Notes under the pieces: model-generated
Database searches by the model: none
What the model saw: the letters and a program-made list of their open reading frames with translations, nothing else
What the model was told of the DNA's origin: nothing
Program-made: the position numbers and the translations under genes
Source of the DNA: Flavobacteriaceae bacterium
GTDB taxonomy: Bacteria; Bacteroidota; Bacteroidia; Flavobacteriales; Flavobacteriaceae
Reading direction: 5' to 3'
Assembly (NCBI GenBank): GCA_015488935.1
Contig: WFMU01000050.1
Coordinates: 1-19,424 of the forward strand
Length of the DNA: 19,424 nt
Part shown: positions 1 to 7,111 of the stretch, one piece after another
How the letters are laid out: each line of letters starts with the position of its first letter
Position numbering within the stretch: the stretch's first letter is position 1

Positions 1-463
1 ACGTAAAACTAATCAAATAATTTTTTTCGGTTTTAAAGTAGGCAATATCAAACTTTTCATCGTCAAACATATCGCCTTTAACACTTTTAATAATTAAATT
101 ATTTAAACTTTTAAATGCTTTATTTGCACTTAAATCAATATTACTTTTTGTACCATCATCATTAATAAACAACTGATTATTTTTAAACACCACACTATAT
201 TTAAAAGGAACATTATATTCCCATTTTATTAAATTTGGTGCTTTAAATACTAAATTTCCTTTTGAAATAATATCTTTTGATAAAAAGGATAAGTGTTTTG
301 CTTGTTCAAAAGTATTTGTTATTGTTTTTGTTTGTTTTGAGACTTTTATGATACTTTCTTTTACTGTATTAGCTTCTTGTTTTGACAACACTACTGTTTG
401 CGAAACAGATTTTACGGTTGTAAATAGAAAAAGGATACTTATTAAATAAACAATTTTATGCAT
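1..463 (-). CDS. LolA-like outer-membrane lipoprotein carrier, partial (C-terminus beyond the left edge)
   Basis: A frame runs from ATG at 463-461 through the window's first base; 154 residues are visible with no stop. It starts with a hydrophobic signal peptide (residues 1 to about 22, ending near VKSVSQ). A LolA-type beta-sheet follows, with the hallmark stretch around residues 76-95 (GNLVFKAPNLIKWEY), where family members carry G-x-hydrophobic-x-hydrophobic-x-x-P followed by an aromatic pair. LolA proteins shuttle lipid-anchored cargo through the periplasm in a half-barrel. Copies in aryl polyene and flexirubin clusters are thought to carry the pigment or its intermediates. The start overlaps the end of the deacetylase gene by 8 bases, so it belongs to the same operon. 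It is probably a cluster-specific paralogue rather than the housekeeping lolA; this is inferred from context alone. Confidence 0.85.
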   Translation of the reverse strand, partial: MHKIVYLISILFLFTTVKSVSQTVVLSKQEANTVKESIIKVSKQTKTITNTFEQAKHLSFLSKDIISKGNLVFKAPNLIKWEYNVPFKYSVVFKNNQLFINDDGTKSNIDLSANKAFKSLNNLIIKSVKGDMFDDEKFDIAYFKTEKNYLISFT

Positions 464-1232
464 TTGTATCTATATTAAATAATTGATTAATGGTTACTGT
501 TTTAACATTATTCTTTTGTAACCATTGCAATAACTGTTCCAAAACTACAATACTTAACTCACTTGTATCGTGTAACAAAATAATATCTCCCTTTTTTATT
601 TGAGAGATAATTTTTTTAAATACTGTATTTGGCTCTTTTGCAATGGTATCGTACGATCTTATACTCCAACCTATAGACTGTAAATTTAAGGTTTTTACTG
701 CTTTTGCTATGTTTGGATTGGTTACACCAAATGGTGGTCGAAATAACAAATTATCTGTATTGGTTATTTTTTTTAATACTTTTTGTGTTTTGCTAATATC
801 TGCAATTATTTTTTTTGTAGATAAAAATCCGTAGTTGTTTGTATGTGCATAGGAATGATTGCCAATACAATGTCCTTCAGAAACTATTTTTTGAAGTAAA
901 TCTGGATGCGTTTCTACATTTTTTCCAATACAGAAAAAGGTTGCTCTTGCCTTATATTTTTGAAGTAATTCTAATACTTTTGGTGTAAATATTGCATGCG
1001 GACCATCGTCAAAAGTCAATGCAATTGCTTGTTTTGTTAGGTTATAATTACAATGTTTGGATTTTAAAAAATAATTCCATCTAATATGAAATGAGCCTAT
1101 TGTTGTAATACTAATCCACAAAAGAAATAATATAAAAATATACCAAATATAGCTTTTACTCTCTGTTGCTAAAAAAGAGAGAATCAGCAAAATAATTGCA
1201 CTTATAATATTTACTTTTTTAAAGTTTAACAC
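456..1232 (-). CDS. Membrane-anchored NodB-type polysaccharide deacetylase family protein
   Basis: The protein has 258 residues with two hydrophobic segments near the N-terminus (about 8-24 and 28-48), then a NodB domain. Visible motifs are TFDDGP (73-78, with the catalytic and metal aspartates), NHSYAH (125-130, two metal histidines), RPPFG (165-169) and ILLHD (218-222, catalytic histidine). All residues of a working metal-dependent deacetylase are present. The family removes N- or O-acetyl groups from polysaccharides. Members sit in flexirubin clusters where no polysaccharide is made, so the true substrate is unknown; hydrolysis of an acyl group on a pigment intermediate is possible but only inferred. 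The start is GTG at 1232, overlapping the previous gene by 7 bases, which suggests translational coupling. No ATG fits in frame near this position. Confidence 0.88.
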   Translation of the reverse strand: MLNFKKVNIISAIILLILSFLATESKSYIWYIFILFLLWISITTIGSFHIRWNYFLKSKHCNYNLTKQAIALTFDDGPHAIFTPKVLELLQKYKARATFFCIGKNVETHPDLLQKIVSEGHCIGNHSYAHTNNYGFLSTKKIIADISKTQKVLKKITNTDNLLFRPPFGVTNPNIAKAVKTLNLQSIGWSIRSYDTIAKEPNTVFKKIISQIKKGDIILLHDTSELSIVVLEQLLQWLQKNNVKTVTINQLFNIDTNA

Positions 1233-2287
1233 GAACGCAATAAGGTAAAACTATGATTTTCTCCTAAATACTGATTGTATAATAGTACGTTTTTAATGGT
1301 AGCAACTTCTTTGTTGTTTAATTTTAAAAATTTAGGTATTTCTTGTATTTTACAAATTTGTGCAGCAATCCACAATCCAAATGAAGATGCTGTGTGATAT
1401 TCTCCAGATAAATGTTTGTAATATATTTGTTGGGTGCTTTTTAGTAAATTATCTTGTAGGTTATTGTAAATAAAATCAAATTTTACATCACCATTATTTC
1501 CTAAAACCACCAAATCTACATCCGCAATAGCTAAACCATTTGTTTTTAAAAATTGGAGTAACTTGTTATGTATTTCGCTCTCATCTATATTATCGTAAAT
1601 TTCTACATCAATTAATTCTGCGTAAGTGGTTTCTTTTTTTTGATTTTCTAGTGCAAAAAATTGTGCGCCTTCTCCATAAACCACACCTTTAGAGTTAGAT
1701 TGTAACAATCCATTAGACAAGGTTTCTTGGTTTTTTACTAAACCTATTAATTGGTGTAAGCGTACAGAATAATCACCAATTTCATCAACACCGCCAACTA
1801 AAATATTTGTTTCGTTATCGTTAATCATCAGTAATGCATCTACTAAAGAAGCTTCAAAAGAAGTTGCTTTATGTACATAAGTAACATTATATGCTTTACA
1901 TTGTAAACCAAGTGCAATTTGACCACCAACCGTATTGTGTGTAGATTGTATAAAGGCAGTTGGTGTTAAAAACTGCTCTTTATTATCTATTATATTTTTT
2001 AGAAATTTTCCAGAATCTATAGTACAACCCATTCCAGTACCTGTGATAATTGCTTCAGGCATTTTAATATTGGCTTCTTTTAGTGCAATTGCAGATGCTA
2101 CTACACCATTTTTTACACCATTTGCCATTCTTCTAATCATAGCAGGTTTTATAAAATCTCTATAATTAGGTTTGTGTACACGAACTATATTTTCGGTTAA
2201 TTCGTGTTGTGTTTCTAAAAAGATTTTATAGTCTGAGGTATCTTGTGTAGAAACGCAACCTACGCCGTTTATATAACAATGTGCCAT
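1226..2287 (-). CDS. Chain-length-factor-like ketosynthase homologue without catalytic residues
   Basis: This 353-residue protein has the thiolase-fold ketosynthase layout (MAHCYINGVGCVST at the start; GGVDEIGDY near 165-173; GEGAQFFALE near 205-214) but no active site. Aligned to the neighbouring active ketosynthase, the nucleophilic cysteine is Thr142 (context HKATSFEAS), the first histidine position holds Gly263-Asn264, and the second histidine in TGHTLAA is Glu296 (SGEYHTA). Such inactive partners (chain-length factors, KS-beta) pair with an active ketosynthase and set product length. In aryl polyene systems the corresponding partner is ApeC, which pairs with ApeO. The gene follows the active ketosynthase with only 3 bases between them, as expected for a heterodimer. 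The assignment rests on motif loss and gene order, not on a structural comparison. Confidence 0.83.
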   Translation of the reverse strand: MAHCYINGVGCVSTQDTSDYKIFLETQHELTENIVRVHKPNYRDFIKPAMIRRMANGVKNGVVASAIALKEANIKMPEAIITGTGMGCTIDSGKFLKNIIDNKEQFLTPTAFIQSTHNTVGGQIALGLQCKAYNVTYVHKATSFEASLVDALLMINDNETNILVGGVDEIGDYSVRLHQLIGLVKNQETLSNGLLQSNSKGVVYGEGAQFFALENQKKETTYAELIDVEIYDNIDESEIHNKLLQFLKTNGLAIADVDLVVLGNNGDVKFDFIYNNLQDNLLKSTQQIYYKHLSGEYHTASSFGLWIAAQICKIQEIPKFLKLNNKEVATIKNVLLYNQYLGENHSFTLLRSC

Positions 2288-2290
2288 AAT

Positions 2291-3487
2291 TTATGCTTTA
2301 GAAAATATAAGTGTAGAACAGTTCCCTCCAAATCCAAAAGAATTGGAAAGTACATGTTGTATTTCTTTTTTGGTTACTTCTGTTTTTGGTACAAGTGCTG
2401 TTTCGGCAATTGGTGTTTCAAAATTTAGATTTGGAAATATCACTTTATGCTGAATTGCCAATATTGCATAAACAGCTTCTATAGCTGCTGCTGCTGCCAA
2501 GGTATGTCCAGTATATGCTTTGGTAGAACTAAAATCTGGGACTTTGGTTCCGAATACATTTATTAAAGCTCTACTTTCGGACTGGTCGTTGTTTGGTGTT
2601 GCCGTACCGTGTGCATTTACATAATCTATTGCTTTGGGATTTATTTTTGCAACTTTTAATGCTTTTTGCATGGCTAATGTTGCACCTTCTCCATTTTCTG
2701 AGGATGCTGTTTGATGGTAAGCATCGTTTGCATTGGCATAACCAGATACATAAGCTAAAACTTTTTTGTTTTCTTTTTTAACAACCTCGTCTGATTCTAA
2801 TACTAAAAATGCAGCTGCTTCGCCTAAATTTAAACCAGTTCTATTTGCATCAAAAGGTTTACAATCGGTTTCTGAAAGTATCATTAATGTTTTAAATCCG
2901 TTGATGGTAAATTTAGATAAACAGTCGGAACCTCCAACAATAACTCTATCTATTTTTCCTGCTCTAATTAATCTTGCACCAAGCATAATTGCATTGGCAG
3001 ATGATGAACAAGCCGTACTTATGGTACTTACAAAATCGGTGATTCCTAAACTTTTAGCTATTTTTTTAGAAGAGTCTCCTGCATCATGACTGGCAATATA
3101 CTTTCTGTTTTTGGTTTCTTCGAACTGTGAGTAAAAATACCTTTCTGTCATATCCATTCCTCCAACACTAGTTGCCGATATTAAACCTGTTTTGTATTTA
3201 TTAATATCGGTAATATTGGCGTTTTTAACTGCTTCTTTTGCAGCAATTTCTCCTAACATTGCTGTTCTAGAATAATTATTGGAATCGGATAATTTTAAAA
3301 GCTCAATTAACGCTTCATTTGTATAGTTGATTTCTCCAACTTTAATTACATTTTTATGAATTGTTTGTATCTTTTTAATTTTAGAAATTCCTTGTTTTTT
3401 AGAAATTAGGGATTGGTAATTTTCTTCTACATTATTTCCAATAGAAGATATAATTCCCATTCCTGTAACAGCAACGCCTTTACTCAT
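2291..3487 (-). CDS. Beta-ketoacyl-ACP synthase (FabF-like, active; ApeO-like)
   Basis: With the start at 3487 the protein has 398 residues and begins MSKGVAVTGMGIISSIG, the standard N-terminus of the family. The catalytic triad is intact: Cys160 in STACSSSA, His293 in NAHGTAT and His328 in TGHTLAA. The C-terminal glycine-rich SFGFGGNCS is also present. It performs decarboxylative condensation of ACP-bound malonate onto a growing chain. An in-frame ATG at 3583 would add 32 residues and overlap the ACP gene by 95 bases. I rejected it because homology begins at MSKGV and that ATG lies one base after the ACP stop codon. The inactive ketosynthase homologue follows immediately, so the two likely form a KS/CLF heterodimer that elongates the polyene. 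Confidence 0.93.
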   Translation of the reverse strand: MSKGVAVTGMGIISSIGNNVEENYQSLISKKQGISKIKKIQTIHKNVIKVGEINYTNEALIELLKLSDSNNYSRTAMLGEIAAKEAVKNANITDINKYKTGLISATSVGGMDMTERYFYSQFEETKNRKYIASHDAGDSSKKIAKSLGITDFVSTISTACSSSANAIMLGARLIRAGKIDRVIVGGSDCLSKFTINGFKTLMILSETDCKPFDANRTGLNLGEAAAFLVLESDEVVKKENKKVLAYVSGYANANDAYHQTASSENGEGATLAMQKALKVAKINPKAIDYVNAHGTATPNNDQSESRALINVFGTKVPDFSSTKAYTGHTLAAAAAIEAVYAILAIQHKVIFPNLNFETPIAETALVPKTEVTKKEIQHVLSNSFGFGGNCSTLIFSKA

Positions 3488-3488
3488 T

Positions 3489-3746
3489 TTATTTTGTCTT
3501 ATTATCCATAATAAATTGTGCCATTGTTTGGATAGATTCAAAAATTTCTTTTCCTTTTTTTGGATCGGATATTTTAATTCCATAATCTTTATCTAACATC
3601 ACAATTAATTCTAGTGCATCAATTGAATCTAAGCCTAATCCATCACCAAAAAGTGGATCGTTATCCTCTATATCTTCTACTTTAAAATCTTCAAGGTTTA
3701 AGTTTTCAATAATTTTTGCTTTTAATTCTTGTTTTAAATTTTCCAT
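3489..3746 (-). CDS. Acyl carrier protein
   Basis: An 85-residue acidic helical protein with the phosphopantetheine site GLGLDSIDALEL; Ser41 is the attachment residue. It carries the growing acyl chain as a thioester for the neighbouring ketosynthases. This is one of two ACPs in the window. The other (14415-14657) has a different site (LELDSLDFVDL), so the two probably serve different stages or different halves of the molecule. This one sits between the truncated ketosynthase-like gene (8 bases upstream) and the active KS/CLF pair (1 base downstream), which argues that it serves polyene elongation. That division of labour is inference. Confidence 0.93.
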   Translation of the reverse strand: MENLKQELKAKIIENLNLEDFKVEDIEDNDPLFGDGLGLDSIDALELIVMLDKDYGIKISDPKKGKEIFESIQTMAQFIMDNKTK

Positions 3747-3754
3747 GTTTTACT

Positions 3755-4390
3755 TTAATATAATTTGTTTAATTGTTTTTTATTGTGTTCTAGTTTGCCA
3801 TTTTTTGAAACTAAATACATAAAAGTTTCATAATTTGTATCGTCATCTACATTTACCCAACCACTTAAAACGGCATCTGCTTTTTTGGTTTGGATTAAAC
3901 TTTTTTCGTAGTTGTAATGAAATTCTGCATTGTATTTATTAAATACAAAAAAGGCATTTTCGCTCTTTAGTTGATGTCGAATACTTATTTCTCCAATACC
4001 AATATTTGGCAATGTATATACAAAGATTGCTGGACTTGGGAAATAATTATCTTTATCGTTTATAGACATTTGGTGTTTTCTATCTGTTTCTAAACTTGAT
4101 GCGTTATTTGAGAATACGATGGCAACATTTTCATTCTCTGTATCTATTTTGGTTTCTTTAAAAATAATTTCACTAGCTAAAAAGGCTAATTTACTTAAAT
4201 TATCCATTTTAAAAAATTTACCATACTTTAATCCTAGATGTTTGTAGGTACTTTTTAAAAAATCTTTAAGATTTTCTGCTTTTGTATCTTTAAAAACAGG
4301 ATTTCCATTAAAAAAAATGGTGTTGTTTTTAATTTTACAATAGCTTTGTATGTATAATTTTGTATTCAAATATATTATTTTTTCTTGCAC
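3755..4390 (-). CDS. Half-length ketosynthase-like protein (N-terminal domain only), no catalytic cysteine
   Basis: The product has 211 residues. The sequence resembles only the N-terminal half of ketosynthases: a helix-rich start, an AIVFSNNASSLETD strand-turn (90-103), FPSPAIFVYTLPNIGIGEI (117-135) matching the pre-active-site region of the neighbouring inactive ketosynthase (LTPTAFIQSTHNTVGGQIA), and an ADAVLSGWVNV strand (171-181) matching VIVGGSD. The sole cysteine is Cys18, far from the nucleophile position (about residues 152-156), so condensing activity is ruled out. The histidine-bearing C-terminal half is absent, and the frame ends cleanly with no remnant after it. The gene starts with GTG at 4390, inside the methyltransferase end (16-base overlap). 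The conserved operon position suggests a working structural or partner protein rather than decay. Function is unknown. Confidence 0.78.
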   Translation of the reverse strand: MQEKIIYLNTKLYIQSYCKIKNNTIFFNGNPVFKDTKAENLKDFLKSTYKHLGLKYGKFFKMDNLSKLAFLASEIIFKETKIDTENENVAIVFSNNASSLETDRKHQMSINDKDNYFPSPAIFVYTLPNIGIGEISIRHQLKSENAFFVFNKYNAEFHYNYEKSLIQTKKADAVLSGWVNVDDDTNYETFMYLVSKNGKLEHNKKQLNKLY

Positions 4391-5439
4391 ACTAGTATCG
4401 TATGGTATTCACCAACACTAATATCTTCTTTTAAGGTTAAACCTGCTTTATCTATTAATTTTTTAAATACTTTGGCAGGGTACATTTTACTATTTCCATT
4501 TGCCAATACCGTAAAATAGAGCGATGTTGCTTCTAAAATAAATTTGGCATTGTCAAATCTTTGTCTGTCTGTAAAGGTTTCCATAATCAACAACGCTGCT
4601 TTGCTGTCCATTGATTTTGCAGTAGTAGTTAATATTTTAAGGATTTCTTCTTCAGAAAAACAATCTAAAAATTGACTCATCCAAATGGTATCAGCTCCCT
4701 TTGGTATTTCTAATTTATTTTTAGATAACCAATCTATTTCGTAACCAGACACTCTGTTTTCAAAACCTGCTTTTTTAGTATTTTTTAAAGCTACGTTTAA
4801 TTGCCCTGGCAAATCTATAATTTTTATTTTTACTTTTTCATCAAATTTACAAGCACTCAATGCAAATTTTCCAGTATTTCCACCAATATCAAATATGGTT
4901 TTTGGATGGTTTTTAAAGACAATTTCTAATGCTTCATTAAATACACCGTCAGAATAATGATGGTCAAATTCAAACCAAGATTTTTTAATTTCTTCGGGTA
5001 ATTTAGAGAGTCCTTCGTATATCGTATTCCAATTGCCAAGTTCTTTTAATCCTTCTGGTTTATTATTTCTTATAGATTCTGTTAAATGAAATAGTCCTTT
5101 ATAACAAACTTCATTCGTAAAATTAACGTTTACATTTACGGTTTCATGTGCATTTAAAAAGTAACCTACTTTTGTTATTTGGTATTTATCTTCTTCATTT
5201 TTGGTTACCATATTAGAGCTTTCTGCAATTTCTAATAGTACGCCAATGCCATATTCACTAATTGCTAATTCTTCAGAAATTTCTTTAATGGATATTCCTC
5301 CTTTTTTTCGATATTTAAAGATTACATCAAAAATTCCAAGTTTTCTGAGTGAAATTGTTGCTTGAAACACAAAAGGTGCAAAGGCTATTCTTTGTGCTTC
5401 TTCTAGGGCTTCGATTGCTGTTAGTGTTTTTGTTGGCAT
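4375..5439 (-). CDS. SAM-dependent methyltransferase with winged-helix dimerisation domain (COMT-like)
   Basis: The 354-residue protein has an N-terminal helical/winged-helix dimerisation domain (about 15-100) and a Rossmann methyltransferase domain. SAM-binding motif I is FDIGGNTGKFA (183-193) and the acidic ribose-binding strand is IIDLPG (207-212). This layout is typical of caffeate and hydroxyneurosporene O-methyltransferases. The usual catalytic histidine in their L-H-D-W-S-D-E-like motif is Asp259 here (FLDCFSEEE), so classical His-assisted O-methylation is doubtful. Flexirubins and several aryl polyenes carry a methyl group on the ring carbon next to the phenol, which makes C-methylation of the aryl head a reasonable role; this is inferred. 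It is the first gene after a 96-base gap and may begin its own transcript. Confidence 0.86.
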   Translation of the reverse strand: MPTKTLTAIEALEEAQRIAFAPFVFQATISLRKLGIFDVIFKYRKKGGISIKEISEELAISEYGIGVLLEIAESSNMVTKNEEDKYQITKVGYFLNAHETVNVNVNFTNEVCYKGLFHLTESIRNNKPEGLKELGNWNTIYEGLSKLPEEIKKSWFEFDHHYSDGVFNEALEIVFKNHPKTIFDIGGNTGKFALSACKFDEKVKIKIIDLPGQLNVALKNTKKAGFENRVSGYEIDWLSKNKLEIPKGADTIWMSQFLDCFSEEEILKILTTTAKSMDSKAALLIMETFTDRQRFDNAKFILEATSLYFTVLANGNSKMYPAKVFKKLIDKAGLTLKEDISVGEYHTILVCKKK

Positions 5440-5508
5440 GCTTTTTCTTTTTTGTATTTATTCCGAATGCAATTTGTTATTTAAGCGTGTAAAGGTAAAA
5501 TATATCTG

Positions 5509-5516
5509 CAAAAATA
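5509..5516 (-). promoter_or_regulatory. Candidate Bacteroidota -7 promoter box (TATTTTTG)
   Basis: On the minus strand this octamer matches the Bacteroidota sigma-ABfA -7 consensus TAnnTTTG at every fixed position. It lies in the only sizeable intergenic gap inside the cluster (5440-5535, 96 bases), 69 bases before the methyltransferase ATG. No convincing TTG-type -33 element is visible at the expected spacing, and the background is very AT-rich, so a chance match is possible. Confidence 0.35.
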
Positions 5517-5535
5517 CTTGGTAAAATGTTAATTT

Positions 5536-6684
5536 TTATAAACTTATTTTTTTTAAAATTACTGCGGTGTTACTTCCTCCAAATCCAGAGGCTGTTTTTA
5601 AGAATATTTGAAGTTTTTTATTGGTATTTTTTTGAATAATATTTAATGGTTTGGATACTCCTAATTCATCAAATCCAATATTGGCAATTAGTTTATTTTG
5701 ATGTAGTGTTTCTATGCCAATAATGGTTTCTAATAAACCAGATGCACCTAAGGTATGTCCATAAAATCCTTTTAAACTATTTAGCGGAATGGTTTCCATT
5801 TCTAAACGATTAAATGCAATGGCTTCCATTTCATCGTTGTAATTTGTTGCTGTTCCGTGTGCCGAAATATAGTCGATTTCTCGTGCGTTTATATTTGCTT
5901 CTTTTAATGCAGATTTAACGCTTAAGTATAAACCTTCGCCAGTTCGCGATGGTCCAGAAATATGATTGGCATCATTGCAAGATGCATTTCCGATAACTTC
6001 TACTACATTTTTTGCATTTTTTGTAAGATTATTAGTTACTAAAACACTTGCAATTGCTTCGCCAATGGTAATTCCTGTTCTATTTTTGGAATATGGTTTA
6101 CATGGCTTATCGCTTATTGCTTGAAAGGATTCAAATCCAGAAATGATAAATTCCGAAACTAAATCGCCACTTACAATAACAACGTTATCGTACAGTTCTG
6201 TTTGTATCAAATGCTTTGCAACTGATATTGCTAATACACCAGATACACAGGCATTGGAAAGTACAATTGCTTCATTTTTAAAGTCGAAAAAAGTTTGAAT
6301 TTGATTTCCTAATTCAGATAAATAGGCTCTTTTTTTATCGGAATAAAAAGGAGATGTTGGTGCTAATGTATCTATATTTCCTTTTGTGGTAGATATTAGT
6401 AAACCTGTTTTTTCTGTAATTTTATGTTTTGAATCTTTTAGCAGTTGGTTTACTGATAATAGCATCATTTTTTCTAATGTAGTAAATTTTTCCTTTTCTC
6501 CAATTTTAGAAAACTCGATATTTACTTTTTCTTTATCGATAATAGAACTATAAAATTCTTTACCATCTGCTCGTTGGTGTTTTTTTATTCCAGAATTATT
6601 ATCCAAAAGATTATCAAAATTCGATTTACTGTCAAATCCTAATGCGGAGATTATATGATGATTTGTTATGTATGTTTTTTTCAT
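5536..6684 (-). CDS. Beta-ketoacyl-ACP synthase (FabF-like, active; ApeR-like by context)
   Basis: The 382-residue ketosynthase has a complete catalytic triad: Cys146 in LSNACVSGV, His276 in SAHGTAT and His310 in YGHTLGASG. The glycine-rich C-terminal SGFGGSNTAV is present. The N-terminus (MKKTYITNHHIISALG) departs from the common VVITGMG form, which marks it as a pathway-specific clade rather than housekeeping FabF. It follows the thioesterase by 13 bases and is the last gene before the 96-base gap. Aryl polyene pathways use more than one ketosynthase; a stand-alone active one could run the first condensation onto the aryl starter. Which of the three active enzymes does this cannot be read from sequence. 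Confidence 0.9.
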   Translation of the reverse strand: MKKTYITNHHIISALGFDSKSNFDNLLDNNSGIKKHQRADGKEFYSSIIDKEKVNIEFSKIGEKEKFTTLEKMMLLSVNQLLKDSKHKITEKTGLLISTTKGNIDTLAPTSPFYSDKKRAYLSELGNQIQTFFDFKNEAIVLSNACVSGVLAISVAKHLIQTELYDNVVIVSGDLVSEFIISGFESFQAISDKPCKPYSKNRTGITIGEAIASVLVTNNLTKNAKNVVEVIGNASCNDANHISGPSRTGEGLYLSVKSALKEANINAREIDYISAHGTATNYNDEMEAIAFNRLEMETIPLNSLKGFYGHTLGASGLLETIIGIETLHQNKLIANIGFDELGVSKPLNIIQKNTNKKLQIFLKTASGFGGSNTAVILKKISL

Positions 6685-6697
6685 AATCTAATTTTTA

Positions 6698-7111
6698 TTA
6701 CAACAATCCTACTTTTTTCTTCCAAGCTTCAAAAAAGGGTGGAAGTGTTAATGATAATTCATCTTTTTCATTTAAAAATACTTGAATGGTTTTACCTAAA
6801 CAAACAACTTTTCCTTTTGGGTTAAATATTTTGTAGGTAAACACCATTTTTGCTGCTGGCGTATCTTCAAAAGTGGTTTCTATGGTTGCAATATCGCCAT
6901 ATCGCAATGGTAATTTGTGTTGGCAAGACGATTCTACTATTGGTGTTACAAAACCATTTTTTTGTACTTCTAAATACGAAATACCGTGTTTCATTCCAAA
7001 ATCTTCTCTTCCATCTTCAAAATAGGTAATGTAATTTCCGTGCCAAACAATGCCTAATGGGTCAGTTTCGTTAAATCGAATTCTTATTTTGGTAGTTTCT
7101 GTTATTTTCAT
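6698..7111 (-). CDS. Hotdog-fold acyl thioesterase (4HBT/YbgC type)
   Basis: The 137-residue protein carries the 4HBT signature near the N-terminus: FNETDPLGIVWHGNYITYF (13-31), where Asp17 matches the catalytic aspartate of 4-hydroxybenzoyl-CoA thioesterases and HGNY is the usual helix start. Length is normal for the family. It hydrolyses acyl thioesters, and in this setting it could release the polyene acid or clear stalled chains from the carrier protein, as the ApeK-type thioesterase is thought to do. Its ATG directly abuts the permease stop codon with no gap, so it is translated from the same message. The substrate is inferred only from context. Confidence 0.88.
   Translation of the reverse strand: MKITETTKIRIRFNETDPLGIVWHGNYITYFEDGREDFGMKHGISYLEVQKNGFVTPIVESSCQHKLPLRYGDIATIETTFEDTPAAKMVFTYKIFNPKGKVVCLGKTIQVFLNEKDELSLTLPPFFEAWKKKVGLL

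Noticed and set aside
2766..3089. A 107-codon plus-strand open frame opposite the ketosynthase gene.
   Set aside because: It is antisense to a complete ketosynthase with all catalytic motifs and resembles no protein; several similar antisense frames across the window were dismissed for the same reason.
3488..3583. A longer ketosynthase reading starting at an ATG at 3583 (32 extra residues).
   Set aside because: The extension lies entirely inside the ACP gene in another frame, has no ketosynthase similarity, and the canonical N-terminus MSKGVAVTGMG begins at 3487, one base after the ACP stop codon.
3755..4390. Treating the short ketosynthase-like gene as a pseudogene or frameshifted remnant.
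   Set aside because: The frame is intact with a normal stop, no C-terminal ketosynthase remnant follows in any frame before the ACP gene 8 bases later, and operon spacing is tight, all of which suit a functional short protein.
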